A stretch of DNA of 64,000 nt from Ophthalmolycus amberensis. Its lineage: Eukaryota; Chordata; Actinopteri; Perciformes; Zoarcidae. The translations under genes were made by a program, and so were the position numbers. Below the pieces are notes generated by a model. It searched no databases and was not told where the DNA came from. It saw only the letters and a program-made list of their open reading frames with translations. Positions 47,438 through 61,426 of this stretch are shown here, in pieces. Position 1 is the stretch's first letter. Every line of letters begins with the position of its first letter. Location: contig JAFEUB010000729.1 of NCBI GenBank assembly GCA_024529925.1, positions 138,967 through 202,966 of the forward strand, written 5' to 3'.

Positions 47438-47706
47438 TTAGAGCTCCTAATGGCATTTGCAAGAGTCCTCCTCGCCTGAAAGGAAAACAACCAATCAGAG
47501 CAGAGTCTCCAACACTGCAACACTGCTCGGAGCAATCTTTCTCATTTTACAGCGAAACGCTACGCTAAAATATGTTTCTGAAATCTTTTGAGGTGAGAAA
47601 TAGGCAACGCTGTGAGAGAATCTTGATTCATATTTGATCGGCGCTTTCGAGACTGCTCACCTCTGATTGGCTGTTTTCCTTTTCTCCCAGATGTGCCATT
47701 AACACC
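47438..47706. mobile_element. Palindromic MITE-like repeat
   Basis: The left arm has AATGGCATTTGC and GGAAAACAACCAATCAGAGC. The right arm, read backwards, has AATGGCACATCTGGGAG and GGAAAACAGCCAATCAGAGG. The arms of about 60 bp are imperfect inverted repeats around a 130-bp core. No transposase. Confidence 0.6.
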
Positions 47707-50700
47707 TCAACAACAACAACGAGAGCAGCAGTGTGGTGTATTAAGATTAGTTATGCAACACTGCTCCACTGAACCAGATAGCACGGCCACCCGGCTCATC
47801 ATCAGAGAAGCAGGCCACCATCAGCCAATGAGTCGGAGCCTTCAGTGGAACAGCCCATGTTGGCTAACACGTTATGCAGTTGTAGGGCTGACAGATGGTA
47901 AGCACACTGTTGTGTTGATCCCAAACACACCGACTATGTTGTTCCGGTACATCAGGACTGAATAACAGATGTCTCTTCAAACAGCAACAACATAATCTAC
48001 CACTGAAGACAGTTTTTTTGTTTGAATACCAATAGTACCAACAATTTTAAATCCAAAAGTAAAGTCCAAAGTCATCTTCTGTTTTTGGCAAATACAAACT
48101 ATAGAAATGAAATTAATGAATAATAATAAAACCATCATCTTTGGTACTGTGAGTCATTATGCTACTATATGTACCGTGTTCTCTAATATCATTAAACTAT
48201 ACAGACAACATCATCAAAGTACTCATTACAGACCACATTATCTCTACTAAAGCAAATGTAAGTGTATCATCTTACTACTGAACTCTACTTTTTTGAAGTC
48301 AATAGTTCTGTTTATTTCTAGAATCTTATTATTGAAATGTATTGGTTCATGGGTCAATAAAAAGGCCAGATAAAGTGTTTTCTAACGCAGCTTTGCGCAT
48401 CTGCTCGTATTTATTTATTGAATTGTTTTTGTATTAATGTCATTTTATGTGAGTATGTTTTTATGTTGTTTCTGAGCCCCTTACTGAAGACAGCTCTATA
48501 TCATTATGTGAAAGACAATAAAGTTGTATGAATGTTTTTATGAACATTTAGTATTTAATAACTACTCTACTATATACTATAGGTTTGTTTGCACGTTGAT
48601 CCAAATCCATGTAGTTGTGACCTGGTTTGATAAACACTCTGCTATATAATGATCCATTCATTGGTGACTGACGTCTGCCACCAGTCAACCAGCTGAGTCA
48701 TCACACGGCCGCCATGGCAACGGTGACATCAGATCTGTTATTATTGCTGCAGCGAGAAGGAGGAAGGGAGGCGGAGCGATAAAGAAGAAAGAGCCAGATG
48801 GAGCAATAAAGAGAGAGAAATCACCATCAGGAGTCATCACAGCTGTTCTGCACACGTTCTGCAGGGTGGGACGTGGAGCACTGTCTCTACACGATGCCCC
48901 ACACACACTTATGGGGAATGGATGGATGTTAGGGTGAGCAGGATAAAGTAATACGAGAGAGAGAGAGAGAGAGAGAATGCATCTGCATACTGATATTCAA
49001 GTGAAAAGGCAAATGTCACCGCTATTATTTCTATTTTCCTTCATGATGCACAGGCCTAACGTTTAAGTCAAAGGGCTGGTCGGCCACTGCAGCGACACGA
49101 GGGTCGACACCACGAAATACCCATTTTGGTTTCCAGCTGGAACAAAAGTGGTTTGAGGGTTTCATTACTCCTTAAAGTCAACTGCTATCAATGTTGTGTC
49201 CATCTGGAGTTGTGTTTTAACTGCAATCACGGATCAGAGTCACATATCGGATCAACACAACAGAATAAAGACAACAAATAGAACTGTTAGAGATCCCTGA
49301 TCATGTTTGTTTTTGCCGCTGATACTAATCTCTGATCATTGATGATCCATGATGGCAGATACAGATCCCTTTGTTGTTTGATTATAGCAGCAGTAACATT
49401 ACCAGATTACATTTTTGATTAATCTACGGATTATTTTCCGATCATAATAAATCGTCTTGTCTATAAAGTCAGAAAATAGTCAAAAATGAATGACGTATTA
49501 AGATTGTTAGCTTTATTTGACCAACAGTCCAACACTTTAAGATTTTTCTGATGTCCTATGGTGAATCAAATTAATCAGATTAATCGCTAACGCGTAACAC
49601 TCGGAACACTTCCATCTTTAAACATTTTGTAAAATAAGGTGGTACCACTTAAAAATGAAAGACAAGTCATTTTGCAATGGTGGTATTCCTATTAATTAGT
49701 TTTATACTAAATGCTTTGTCCACTTGGATGTTTAAAGTCACCCACACATCTCCCACCTGCTCCCTCTGACCGGTTAATAAGTGGAGCGTATCCTGATGTG
49801 ACGTTGAAGGTGACCGCACAGAAACTTTAAATCTCAACAGCTGTTTTGTCACTGAGACAGAAGCCGGTGTCGTAAAGTGTACGGACAAGGTTATTTAAAA
49901 TAGGACCAGTGATCTGAAGTCACTTCAGGCGTTTTTTTTATTCAAATCACAGCAGAGACACTCTCTAGTTTGCTTCCTCATTTGTGTTGACAACAGTTTT
50001 GACGTTGACGAGTTACAAAAGTCAGAGCAGCAGTTACATTTTGTCGTGAGTTTTTTTTGTCTGTATTTAATGTTGTAAAAGTCAAGCTGATTAATGGACT
50101 GAACAAAAAGGGGCTTCTGACTTATGGATTGATGGATTTCTGCTCTGAAAGTGAGCCAAGTCCTGCCTCCCCTTGAGCATGTTGATAATGGTGGTAGGTA
50201 TTAGCTGTGAACGTCTCCCTTCACTCTTGTGGTGTATTTTTCTGATGATCATACTTGTCTCATATTACCAGCCTGTATTCATTTACTGTGTGTCTAGTTT
50301 TATTTAGTGTGGGATACATGGGAAACCCATGGGAGGGATTAACCAGGAAACAAAACTTAAAGACGCTGGACGAATGTCTTGATACAATAAAGAGGAACGA
50401 AGACAAGCTACACACACAAAGGTCTATAAATGTATGTGGTTATTTACACTGACCAGCCCTCGTTTTGCTGTATTATTGTTGATGCACAGTGAATCTATTA
50501 TTGCATTGAACTCTACTGAATCCAGTGTGTCTCACAGACATTGAAAAGAGTGCCTCTTTTATTATTGGAGGACCTTAAAAACTTCCTGGCTCAGTTGAAG
50601 TTTTTTTTGAAGCAATATGTGTCTCAGCACCAAGTGTCACTCAACCCACGACCACCACCGCTTCTGACAGCTGATGAGAGGGTTTCCTTTTTGGACATCT

Positions 50701-51419
50701 TTACTTTCACTGCTTTATAAATCATGACTTTTGGACCCAAAGTGGGCTTGACAGACATGAGGAGAGCGCTGACACACTTTAAGGACTCTGAGCTCCTGAG
50801 GTAAAAGGAGAGGCCAATTCCTAAATTCAGGAGTTTCAAAAACCCTGCTGTTCATGATGTGAGGACACAGAAACCAAAAAGATGAAAGATTGCACTGCAG
50901 TTTAAAACACACATAAAAGTTCCTCTGTCTTTATTTTTTGCACCTACCCCTTCATTCTCTCCCGTCTAGTTTCCCTACTTCACCAATTCACTTCGCCTCG
51001 CTCAACTAATTGTCTTAATCTTGTTTTTTCTTCCTCCCCCTCGCCATCTGTCAGTGCTCCTCTTCCTCTCTGGAAACCGGCCAGTGCTCCAGCAGCTTGA
51101 CATCAAACTACATCACTGGACAGCACTTCATTCAGTCAGCTCTTTACAGAGAGAGCCAAAGTCAGCTGAGGTCAGCTGTCGGCACACTTTTCTATTTATA
51201 CATGTGTGTATTTATAGGGGGTGCTTGCATTTAATCAACAATGAAAGGCCAAAGAAAATGTTCCGTGGACAGCTAAAACAGTTCATTTGCAAATTAAGAG
51301 TCCTGAATTTGGCCAAACTTCCCTACCAGCTCGGGGAAAGACAACATGTACAAAGACCAACTATTTATAGGATTCATGGTTTGTGACTATGTGGTCGGTG
51401 TTTCATGATCAACCCAGAA

Positions 51420-51790
51420 AAAATGTTGCCATTGCAGGTTCCTGCCAACCACGAGATACGTTTAATGTTGATGCTTCTGAACCAGCATCGTATCACAAAC
51501 GCACAATGTGGTTAACGTTGTGAAAGGATTGGTTAGGTTTAGGCAACAACACTTCTCGGTTAAGGTTAGAAAAACCATGATTGTGTAAAAATAATAAGGT
51601 AAGAACTAAACCTACAAACCTTAACTACGTGAATAAATAATAACTGTCCTTACTCAACTTTCTGACGTAATGTTAAGCGACAAGCATAAAGTCAAATGTT
51701 GGTTTAACATGGGACACGGACACTGATCTCCTAGCTGAAAGTCCTGTGTGTCCTGTGTTTACCCTTTGGGGGACTCTGTCACTTGTTATC
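51420..51790. repeat. Teleost dispersed repeat (TTTAGGCAACAA family)
   Basis: GGTTAGGTTTAGGCAACAAC, TCGGTTAAGGTTAGAAAAAC and CTGAAAGTCCTGTGTGTCC are in the order I associate with a common fish interspersed repeat. Confidence 0.6.
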
Positions 51791-53531
51791 AGGGTAGGAA
51801 ATTTACATATTTTTTGGGGGGCAATTTTTGCCCCCACTGACTGAAATCCAGGGGCATTTTCAAAAAATTGTGGGCACTTTTTGAAACTTGTGAAATAACA
51901 TTTAACCGTTGTTCAAAATAATAAATGTACTTATTTAGGCTGACAGTATATGAGCAATTGTCATCAAATGGCAACAATAAGACTATTAGGCAGTAGTCTA
52001 CAGATTCAAAGTGTTTTCTTAGATTATTTTAACAAAAAACAAACATAAATCAGACAATCATATTCAATTTTATTCTTATTTCTTTGTGGTTATTTATTGT
52101 TATTATTACATTTTTTAAACAACTATTAACAATTATTAAGTCAACGATGCCTTGATTACATATACATCAGTCATTGTATGGAATTATTGAGAAAGATATT
52201 TTTGTAGCACCTCAAATATTGTGATATTACCCATTTTTGTCCTGAACTTATGCATTAGTCATTGTGTGGAATTTTTGAGAAAAACTATTTTATAGCACCT
52301 TAAAAATTAAAAAAATGTGCCATTTGAAGGTACAAATTCAGTTCAGAGTTTTTGCTAAGTAAAATATCTTTATTGACTGTCAGTCAGGTATTATTCATTT
52401 CCAGCAACCCTCAAATCAAAGAATAAAGACAACTATGTGTCCAAACTTCAGACTGGTGTTTGACTGGCAGCTCTGCTTGTGCTCCTCTGCTCATTCTAAG
52501 CTGTATTTACCTCACACATCCCCACCTGATTGAGACTGATTGAGCCATTCACCTCTACTTCTCTCAACTTCTACAAACTTGGAATGTTTTCTTGTTCCAA
52601 TTATCGCGACTTGCTGCTCTGACGAGCGGTGAAGTGAACCTACGAGGTGTAAATCTGCTATGCTGTCTGATCCTGGAACATCTCATCTGGCTTTCAGTTT
52701 AGAAAATGGTTGACACTTTGCCTCATGACTCCTTTTTCTGTGAAGGTCAATGATATATTTCATTTATCTTAAAAGGTAGTGGTGGCAGTCTTTATTTCAG
52801 GAGAGGCAATCTGCCCCTGCTATAATACACAGTGGGAAACCCTGTATAATACTGAAACACAACAGAGCACATGAAACATACTGCAGAGCCCTGGGTCCTT
52901 GAGGCTGTGAGCCAACAGCTGTAACCAGTGAACCACTGAACCAGTGCTGTGCCATGACGCAGGATAGAGTCTGTGTTTGACACAGAGTCAGACGTCCTCT
53001 AGTACATCACACCGACAGGGAGACAGACAGACGGGGAGGTGGGAACCCCGCCGTATGTGCCTCGTTCTGAGTGCATCTCCAAACAAGACCGCACACATTC
53101 GAGTACATTGACACACACCCGAAAATCACGGGCAAAAACACCAGACACATGGTGACAACATCTCCAGTGGCCGCCGGGCTTTACTTCATGTGTAATGTGG
53201 AGGGATTAAAGGATGAGTGTTGATATTCAGAACACCTCCTGTACGGTGCTTCCACACCCACGAGCACAGAGGAGTTTAGAAACATTCTAAATCCAATATT
53301 TCACACTTTAAGCTCGATTCTACATTTGTCTTTGTCACACACACCACTAAGCCAAGTCAAAGTCTATTTAAACAGGAAGCGTTAAGAGCGTTTTACAGCT
53401 GAATCAACGAGTCTCTCAACAGAAAATCAAAATCAATCAAAAAGTCATTGGGGTTTGGACTGTTGATTGAAGAAAACAAGTCATTTAAGGTGGAAATTGT
53501 AAAGGGCATTTTTTCAATTTACTGAATATTG

Positions 53532-53719
53532 GAGAAAATTACTCTACGTCTCACTTGATTCACCTCAGTAAACATTGTAAACATGAGTTTATGGTCTCAA
53601 TCGCTAGTTTCAAGGCTTCTTCAATACAGCATGATGTTCATTTAGTAAATGATGGTCCATTTAGAGTCAAATACTTCAGGGCGTGGCTACCTTGTGATTG
53701 ACAGGTCGCTGCCACGGCG
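53532..53719 (-). repeat. Dispersed repeat, copy 2
   Basis: Reverse complement of 10343-10549: it contains GTAAACATTGTAAACATGAG, TTCAATACAGCATGATGTTC, TAAATGATGGTCCATTTAGA and TGTGATTGACAGGTCGCTGC. Confidence 0.75.
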
Positions 53720-54415
53720 TTGTCCGGTCTGGGAGTTGTCTGCGTTTTTGTCTTTGACCCTTTTCTTTGTTAATGAAACATTTTGGTCGACTAAAAATGT
53801 TTTGTTCAGTGTTCGGTTGTAATTTGCTGCATTGTCTCTTCTGGTACTTTGACTGTTGCAAAAAAAAAATGTCAACGGCTAAAATGTCAAAAATAAAGCC
53901 TTTGTCAAAATTGAACAGTAGGTCATGTCTGGAGCCCAGTTGGAGATCGTAGAGTGTCTCAAATAACAAACCTCAATTTCTTATCATCCCACATCTTAAT
54001 AAAGACATGGCTGGATTTATTTAGAAGAGACCTAAAGGCAAGTTTGAGAGCAAACAAAGTTAAAAGTAAATTTGAGGGTAAAGTTGAGTTGAGACTGTCT
54101 TGAAGGGTATTTAATCTGTCAGGGAGACGAGCAATAAAAGGATTAATATGAGAGGGAGGGAGAGCTGAGGTGTGAACTCAAGGCCTCACAGCAGCCACAA
54201 GCTAAAGGGAGACGTCACGATGACGACGTCCACTTCTTATAGTCTTTGCTGCTGACACAGGAAAACAAGAAACTGCTCCAGTTTCCAAAAACCTCGTTCT
54301 ACTTTCCCCAAAAAGAATGATTGAAGAGAAGTGCACCTTTCTCCTCCGCTGAGACCAAGGAACTGACAATATTTGGGTCGAATACAACAAAGGAATTCAT
54401 CATGAGGTCTATTTA

Positions 54416-54596
54416 TCTATCTATCCTTCCATCCATCCATCTATCTATCAGTACGTCCATCTTTCCATCTATCAGTACATCCATCCATCTATCCATCCAT
54501 CCATCTATCTATCAGTACGTCCATCCATCCATCTATCCATCCATCTATCGTTCTATCCATCTATCTTTCCATCCATCCATCCATCCATCTATTCTT
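54416..54596. repeat. (ATCC/ATCT)n tetranucleotide microsatellite, left part
   Basis: An imperfect array of ATCC and ATCT units. It resumes at 54831-54880 on the other side of a SINE. Confidence 0.95.
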
Positions 54597-54828
54597 TGGG
54601 GAGCGACCGTGGCTTACTGGGTAGAGAGGGTTGTCTGCCAACCGAAAGGTCACCGGTTCGATCCTCGGCTGCACCGTGTCCTGTGTCGAAGTGTCCCTGA
54701 GCAAGATGCTGTACCCCTAACTGCTCCCCGGGCGCCTGTCATTGGCAGCCCACTGCTCCCTATATATACAGGGATGGGTCAAATGCAGAGAATAATTTCC
54801 CCACTGTGGACTAATAAAGGAATGTTTC
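54597..54828 (+). mobile_element. tRNA-derived SINE inserted in a tetranucleotide microsatellite
   Basis: Its head is tRNA-like with an A box (TGGCTTACTGGGTAGAG, 54611-54627) and a B box (GGTTCGATCCT, 54655-54665), the RNA polymerase III promoter pair. The body has GTCGAAGTGTCCCTGAGCAA and CTAACTGCTCCCCGGGCGC, and the tail has AATTTCCCCACTGTGGACTA. This is a well-known teleost SINE type. Confidence 0.85.
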
Positions 54829-56803
54829 TTCTATCCATCCATCTATCTATCCATCCATCCATCTTTCTGTCTATCTTTCCATCTTGGTTAACAAAGACGT
54901 TTTACTAGAACAGGTTTAAACTTCAGAGGCTTCTAACTATTCTTGCTATATCATATATAATGGGCAGCCATTATTAGAAAGCATGATGAGGGTCAAATAT
55001 ATTGTACTCAAATTACTCCACACATTCAGTTTACTCCAGAAGAACAAATGATACTATTTGGTGACACCTGGAGTGAGTATAGAGAATTAGAGTGATGCCG
55101 GTATACGTCCGGTTCTAGCCAGGTGTGATGTGCTCGTTGAAGCCGTCAAATGTGCTGCCCGGTTCGTACAGGTGGGTCTGTCTGATCTCCACAGAACGTC
55201 CTTGGTGCCAGTCAGGTCAAAGGTTCCTCCAGAGACTCCTGGCTTATTATCTAATGTAGCTTAACAACCCGTTTGACTGTTCAGTTCACAAACTGCAATG
55301 CACCAACAGTAGGCTGGACTAACTACAAACTCCTGATATGTACATTTTTTTAAAGAATAAAATAAAATATCAATTCTAAATGGCACCTGTATCAACACTG
55401 CCACACCTAAAACATCTGCTCTTGTGGGTGTGAACACAGCTGTAGGCATAGACGTGCCGTCATAACGCCACAGGTGCTGGAGCTGTCTCACATCTTCATC
55501 TCCGGGTGGTGTGGGGAAACGACTGAGGTGGAGAACAGGTTAGCGATCCGTCATGTTTCGGCTCCATTACATCTGACGGGATCACCGACTGCCTCGTGTC
55601 CCCTCCAAAGAATTAAATTATAACCCGACAGGGCCGAGTACAGCTGGAAATATTGCACCGATTCACCTGGAGGCTAATGCGAGGCCACACTCTTGTAACA
55701 CCCTGACATGAACACCACTAGATGTGATCCACAGATTGTAGTCCTGATTGTCCACTGTATATTTGTGGGAGAGAGACCATTTTGGATGCTCATCAAATCC
55801 AGGTACTGGACACAAAATCAACACCGACACAAGATAATGTAAACTTGTAGAACAAGACCACAATCGGCAGCAAAGGTGCACAGTCACACAACCACGTAAG
55901 TGCGATACACCCTTGTGTACATTAATCAATATGAATTACCAGACTGCTATCTGGTGACGGGCAATGCGATGGAAATACAAACAAGCAGGCTCTGTTCATT
56001 AGATTAACCAGGACAGAAGTCAGAGTGAGAGGCGAGTAAAGGTGCGACCAGACATGTAGATATGTATTCATTGAAAACTGACTGTGTGTGATGGAAAGAG
56101 AGTCGTGTCTATCTATGGCCAATGAGGAACAGTAACCGACAAACACAAAGTTTCTTCAGTTATGTGTGTGAATAATGTTACATGTATACCCATATCTAAT
56201 GTGTTCATCCCACTGCAGTCCTCTCAGGACAAGAGGAGAAACATACAGTAAGTCAAGCACACGCACACGCGATACTTCCAGTGGTCAGAGTGACAGAAAA
56301 CGCCCAATGAACATGACGCAGCTCGTCAGCAAACTGGCTCGTTTGCGACTTCCGTTTGTATACCAGGTCTTCCTCCGACACCGACAGCAGCGGCTTGTTG
56401 CTGGTTCGAATCCCCAGACAGTTTTTTGGAGTGCCCTTTAAAGCAGGCACTTAAGAAAGACACAAGATGCACTGAGCGCTGCTCTTGAGCTCGACACTGG
56501 TTTGAGAGAAGAGAAGGGACAAATGAGAGCGCGAATAGAGCGCAGAGAGTGCGCCAAAACCTCAGCAATGGTTTATGACGCACAATCAGCTGAGTGCCTC
56601 CATTTAAACCAACATTAATTAAATTGATGGCGAATCGAGTTTTACACTCTGGAATTGAGGTTTTCTTTACTGAAATCACTGAGTTGATTTACTCCCCAAC
56701 TTTTCCACTTGGTTGCCTCTAATTAAATCCAAATGACTCAGTCCCTCATTACAGATGTCTCCCTGGAATTTAAACACTGTGTTGACTTGCTATTCATCAG
56801 CCT

Positions 56804-56810
<7 letters not shown>

Positions 56811-56846
<36 letters not shown>
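56811..56846. repeat. (GT)n microsatellite
   Basis: About 18 GT units. Confidence 0.95.
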
Positions 56847-56849
<3 letters not shown>

Positions 56850-59800
56850 GAGTGTGTCTATGCATGCCTGGAGGAATTTAATTATGTTACAGTACATGTA
56901 TTCATTTACATTCTGTGTGGTTTTGTCTTCTTCTCCGTGCTGGTTGCTGAGCATGCTTTTGCAGTGTGTCACTCATGTTTTCGGGCATGTGCAGTACTTT
57001 GGTTCCTTTATGATTGAGCTTCTCTCAGGCTCTTATTAGGAGCTGTCATTTTTACCCCTTAATCCCCAGTTTTCAACATCCCAGCGTTGCACTCCAGAGT
57101 CCCATATTTTCCCTTTGCTCCTGGGGATCTTATCTAGATGTCTTTATATTTCAGCAGGAGTACTGTATTGAGACTATACATTTTCCCACAAGCATCAGAT
57201 TGTAAAAATGCCCATATGCATGCCACACACACGGATTGAAATGAATGTCTTTGCATGGTACAATAGGCATGCATTCAGTTGACTTTGACTTCACGTTAAT
57301 CTCTCCATCACCATTTCCAAACATGTTGATCTGCAAGCTCTACCTAAGTTCTGTGAATTTCCATTCCCTGTGTATCCATGCCGCTCCGAACAATGACATG
57401 ACCCTCACATGGCTTTATTCTAAATCCCCCAAAATCCGTAACAACCACCGGCATGAAAGTAAAGCAGGGTAACCATTTCCAACAAGCGATTATTCTCTTT
57501 CTTCTAAACAAAAGGGACTCAGCTTTCTGTCTAACGAGACTGAACTCAAGGTCTTGTGGTTGGAACAGAACAAAAACATTTACAGGGACCGTATGCTGCG
57601 CAGTCTCTGCATAGTCACGGCCGCGTATGTGATCATGTGTGTGCCATGGCTCTCTGTGTGTTTGTTCAGGTTTTGACCTGTGGTCAACGTTTCTTCTCCG
57701 GTAGTCCCTTGGTCCAGTCGATGATGAGATTACAGCAGTGGTTTTAGGTTCTATCTGGGACCCTCACCAAGGATCCCAGGGCCGCCGAGAGTGTATGTGC
57801 ACAGTGTGTGTGGGTGGGTGAGTGTTTGGTCAGAAGGGAAAACTTGTGTAATCTAAATCACAGCAATACAGTGGAAGTCAATAAACTCATGTTGCAAAGC
57901 CACCCACCCACTTACCACACACATAACCAACAACAACAACAGCATACTGAGAAATGAATGCATTCACCGTTGCAGAGTAATTCACTTCCCGGTTCAACGC
58001 TCAACGCGATGTTGGTTGGCCACGATAATAGTCCTCTAACATGCTAGCATACGTCTAACGCTGTTAGTAATTACTCATGTACAGCAGTCCTAACTCCAGC
58101 AGGAAAGAGGTCTGGTCTCCTTAGCAAAAATAATGCAGATGAGAGTATTTGGCAATTCTTTGGTATTAAACCAAACTAAAAAGAGAGCCAGAGAATGTGT
58201 ATGAAGTGATTTGTAAGCTGTGCTATAAACAAGTCGGACTAAAGATGGAAACACCACAAATCTCTCTCACCTACCCTCAAACTCAGCATCCAACTGAATA
58301 TGCAAGCCCACCACTGACTCCACCCACAAATCTCGCTGATCAATCGGTTTGTTAGGGTTTTACCGAATTGTTATAAGAGCTTCGAAGTTCTGACGCTTCA
58401 TTCATAACGTTGACATTTGAATTATTATTATTAACTTAAAGAAAGTGTAAATCTTTTATCTCTGTAACCTGCACGGAACATTTGCCTCCTCCTGCAGGGA
58501 CTACAGATGGAAATGTGTCTGGTACAATATTGTACATTGTCCCTGCTAAATATGCATAAACTCCAAATGGTTCACATATATTAAAACCCAGGAACTAAAG
58601 CGGAAACAAATATTTTGTAAAAACGTTCAAGAGTAACAGTCAAAAATGTGAGTTGTACTTTTAAATGATGGCGTTACAGGGATAACATGTGTCAGTGGAA
58701 TTGTGAATAATACTTTTGGAGAAATCTTTTGTGCATCTTCTAGCAATGCTCAGCTGGATCAAGTGCTTTTCAGACCAGATATAGCAAACTTCAACGGAAA
58801 CAAAACTGAAGCACACTGATTGAGTTGAGTTTGTTTTTATGTATTTATTTGCCTCATGTCTTTGTCCATCGAGACTCTGATGAAGGCATAGTAGTGTATG
58901 TGCTATTGGCTGCAAATGAATCTCTGTGCTCCATTATTGAGTATTGCAAAGCAGCACAAAGAAATAGCCTTTTTTTCCTGGTATTGCAAATTGTTTTCAT
59001 TCAAATATTTGGCTGCACATCTGAACAAATGTCTGCGGGTAGGCCAAGTAAAACCACTTACCGGTAATATCCTTATTTTCCCCCAATTTTGATGACTTGG
59101 TCAAATTGAAGGAATTTAAGACATGGAAATGTGTTAGACGCAGGCCAACTGAAATGAACTCTCGATAATAGTGCTAAAAGAACGTTGACTCCCTCGTCAA
59201 AGATTAATACTGTAAATGTGACAGTATCACTTCTGAGGAGTACTGCACTCTGGAATCTGCGGTGCAAACTTCTTACCTTGTTACTATACTGTAGGTTAGC
59301 CTCACGGCCTATTTGGCCTGACCAAACAGAACATGTAATATTACACTGCTAGTGTTTAAACAGACAGTCTAAGGGAAATGGAAGTGGTAGCTCGTTAAAG
59401 CAACAACAGAATTACCTGTGAGGCCATGCTTACCTCACTGTGTGTGTACTTTGTTTATGACTATGTGTATGTGTTATTCCATCATTTCCTAAAGTGTTCT
59501 CCGCCAGCTCTGTTTTTTTCTGCCATGACATGATTGACAGCTGTGCCAAGGGATCTTTCTGATGTGTGTTTTGTGTTTGGCCCTCTATCAATAGGTCTGG
59601 TGTCAGTGATGTATGTCTCTCAAGTAGATGCACATTTAAAGCATCCTGGAGAAAAATGTAAGATGATACAGAGATCAGCAATGTCATTTCTCTGTGTGAG
59701 TTACGCTTCACTTTTTCTCTTAGGTTAGTGTGGATTCATGGCGTCCAGGGGAAAGGCCTGTTTTCATGCTACTGTACTGTACATCCATCATAGCTGCTGA

Positions 59801-61369
59801 TAACGGGCTGTTTGCTTAATTGCACTGGAGATCCGTCGCGCAGCAGAGTGCTGACCACAACGTCACACAAGCTCTCTCTGTTTGTCTGCTGCTGTGCATC
59901 CTGTTGCTTCACATCTGCCCTTCCGAGGCTCTTCTCAATATGTTTTTTATAACCTATAGCTGAAAGCCTCATTTGCTTGTCCACTCTAACGTTTGCTCTG
60001 ACTGTGGGACTACTGTGTAGCAACTTCTGTAAAAAGTATAAAAAAATCCTACATAAAGAAGGGATTTTTGGATTGTGCCCATTATGCTTTGTTTGGCTGT
60101 AGTGTGTGTGTGTGTGTGTTCTCTCAGCACATGGACCTGCTCTCTGTGTGGATTCACTGTATATATAAGCGAAGTGCTTTGTGTGTGTTCTGGTCTGTTA
60201 ATGAAAATGTGTTCCTTACTGACGTGGCATTTGGAACAAGTAATGTTTTTGAACAAGATGTTTGGTGAGACAGAGACATCTGTCATCACCAGGGACAGGG
60301 TGGGGAGGAGATTTATAGGGTGCTGAGACTGGCACAGTCCTGACTCATGTTGCTAATGCTCTTGTAGGCTTGGAGATAAAGAATAATCATGAACACTTAT
60401 AGCCAAAGCCTCCCAACAAACAAACACACAAAACAATACTGTATGTATGTGCATACAAATATAGAAACACATTTTTCCCAAACACTTAAAAAGACAGCCT
60501 TGCCATTCTTCCGTCTGCACAACACTAACACTAACTAAATGGACAGAGACGGAGGGTTGAATTATATTTGATATTTAAAAAATGTAGTAGCTGCCGATGG
60601 CCAATTTTAATTGTTACCAATCTGAGAAGCAGATCGAAACATCACTCTGAGCTTGTCTTACTCCTGCTTTAGCTGTCCTGCCGCAGAATTTGTTGACCAT
60701 GACGGGCTGCACTCTGGCTCGCCTCAGGCCTTGAGGTCTTGGTTAACTCCAGATGTGGTCTTTGGACCCTGAATGATTAGGTATGTAATTGAGGGCTGGG
60801 CATATAAGATTTAGACAGACCACGGTGTCATTGCTTTTTGATGATGCAATGGGTAGTTCTGCCATGCAAGTGAATTGGTCCGATGGGTGTTCCAGCCATG
60901 CTCTATGTGTCTGTTAAGTGCACTGAGGTGTGTTTTATGGATTGTTTTTAGTTACCTAGTGGTAACCGAGGAACTAGTTAACTTCCTTCGTAGCCTTTTT
61001 CTTTCTGTTGTCATATATATATATATATATATACAGCTCAGATGAGTTGCTCTGAAATCTGTTTAAGATTTTCTATATCATGACTAAAATAAGCTTACTT
61101 TAAATTACATGATATTCATGTAAGTTTAAAGATAGCTGGCATAAGAACTGGGACATTAAAAAATGTACGGGATTAAGAGGCCTAAAATAAAGAGTTTGAA
61201 AAGTAGGTCAAACTGAATCAAGGATGATTTCAGCTGAACCTAAGTATTCGGCACAGTGCTTTTATACTACAACATCCCAAATGAACTACTCCGAAAAGAC
61301 CAGAGACATTTTAGCCATTAATCATTCATTTATTTAAGCAATAAAGCCTTGAGTGCACATACACACACC

Positions 61370-61381
61370 CATACACACACC

Positions 61382-61423
<42 letters not shown>
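61370..61423. repeat. (CA)n microsatellite
   Basis: About 25 CA units with a short C-rich interruption at the left. Confidence 0.95.

Positions 61424-61426
<3 letters not shown>

Noticed and set aside
48685..48906. CpG-containing minus-strand ORF as a gene start
   Set aside because: No splice donor in phase, no recognisable domain, and the peptide is Pro/Ser-rich by chance. Insufficient support.
54597..54700. tRNA gene
   Set aside because: A and B boxes are present, but the sequence does not close into a cloverleaf with acceptor stem and continues into a known SINE body and tail.
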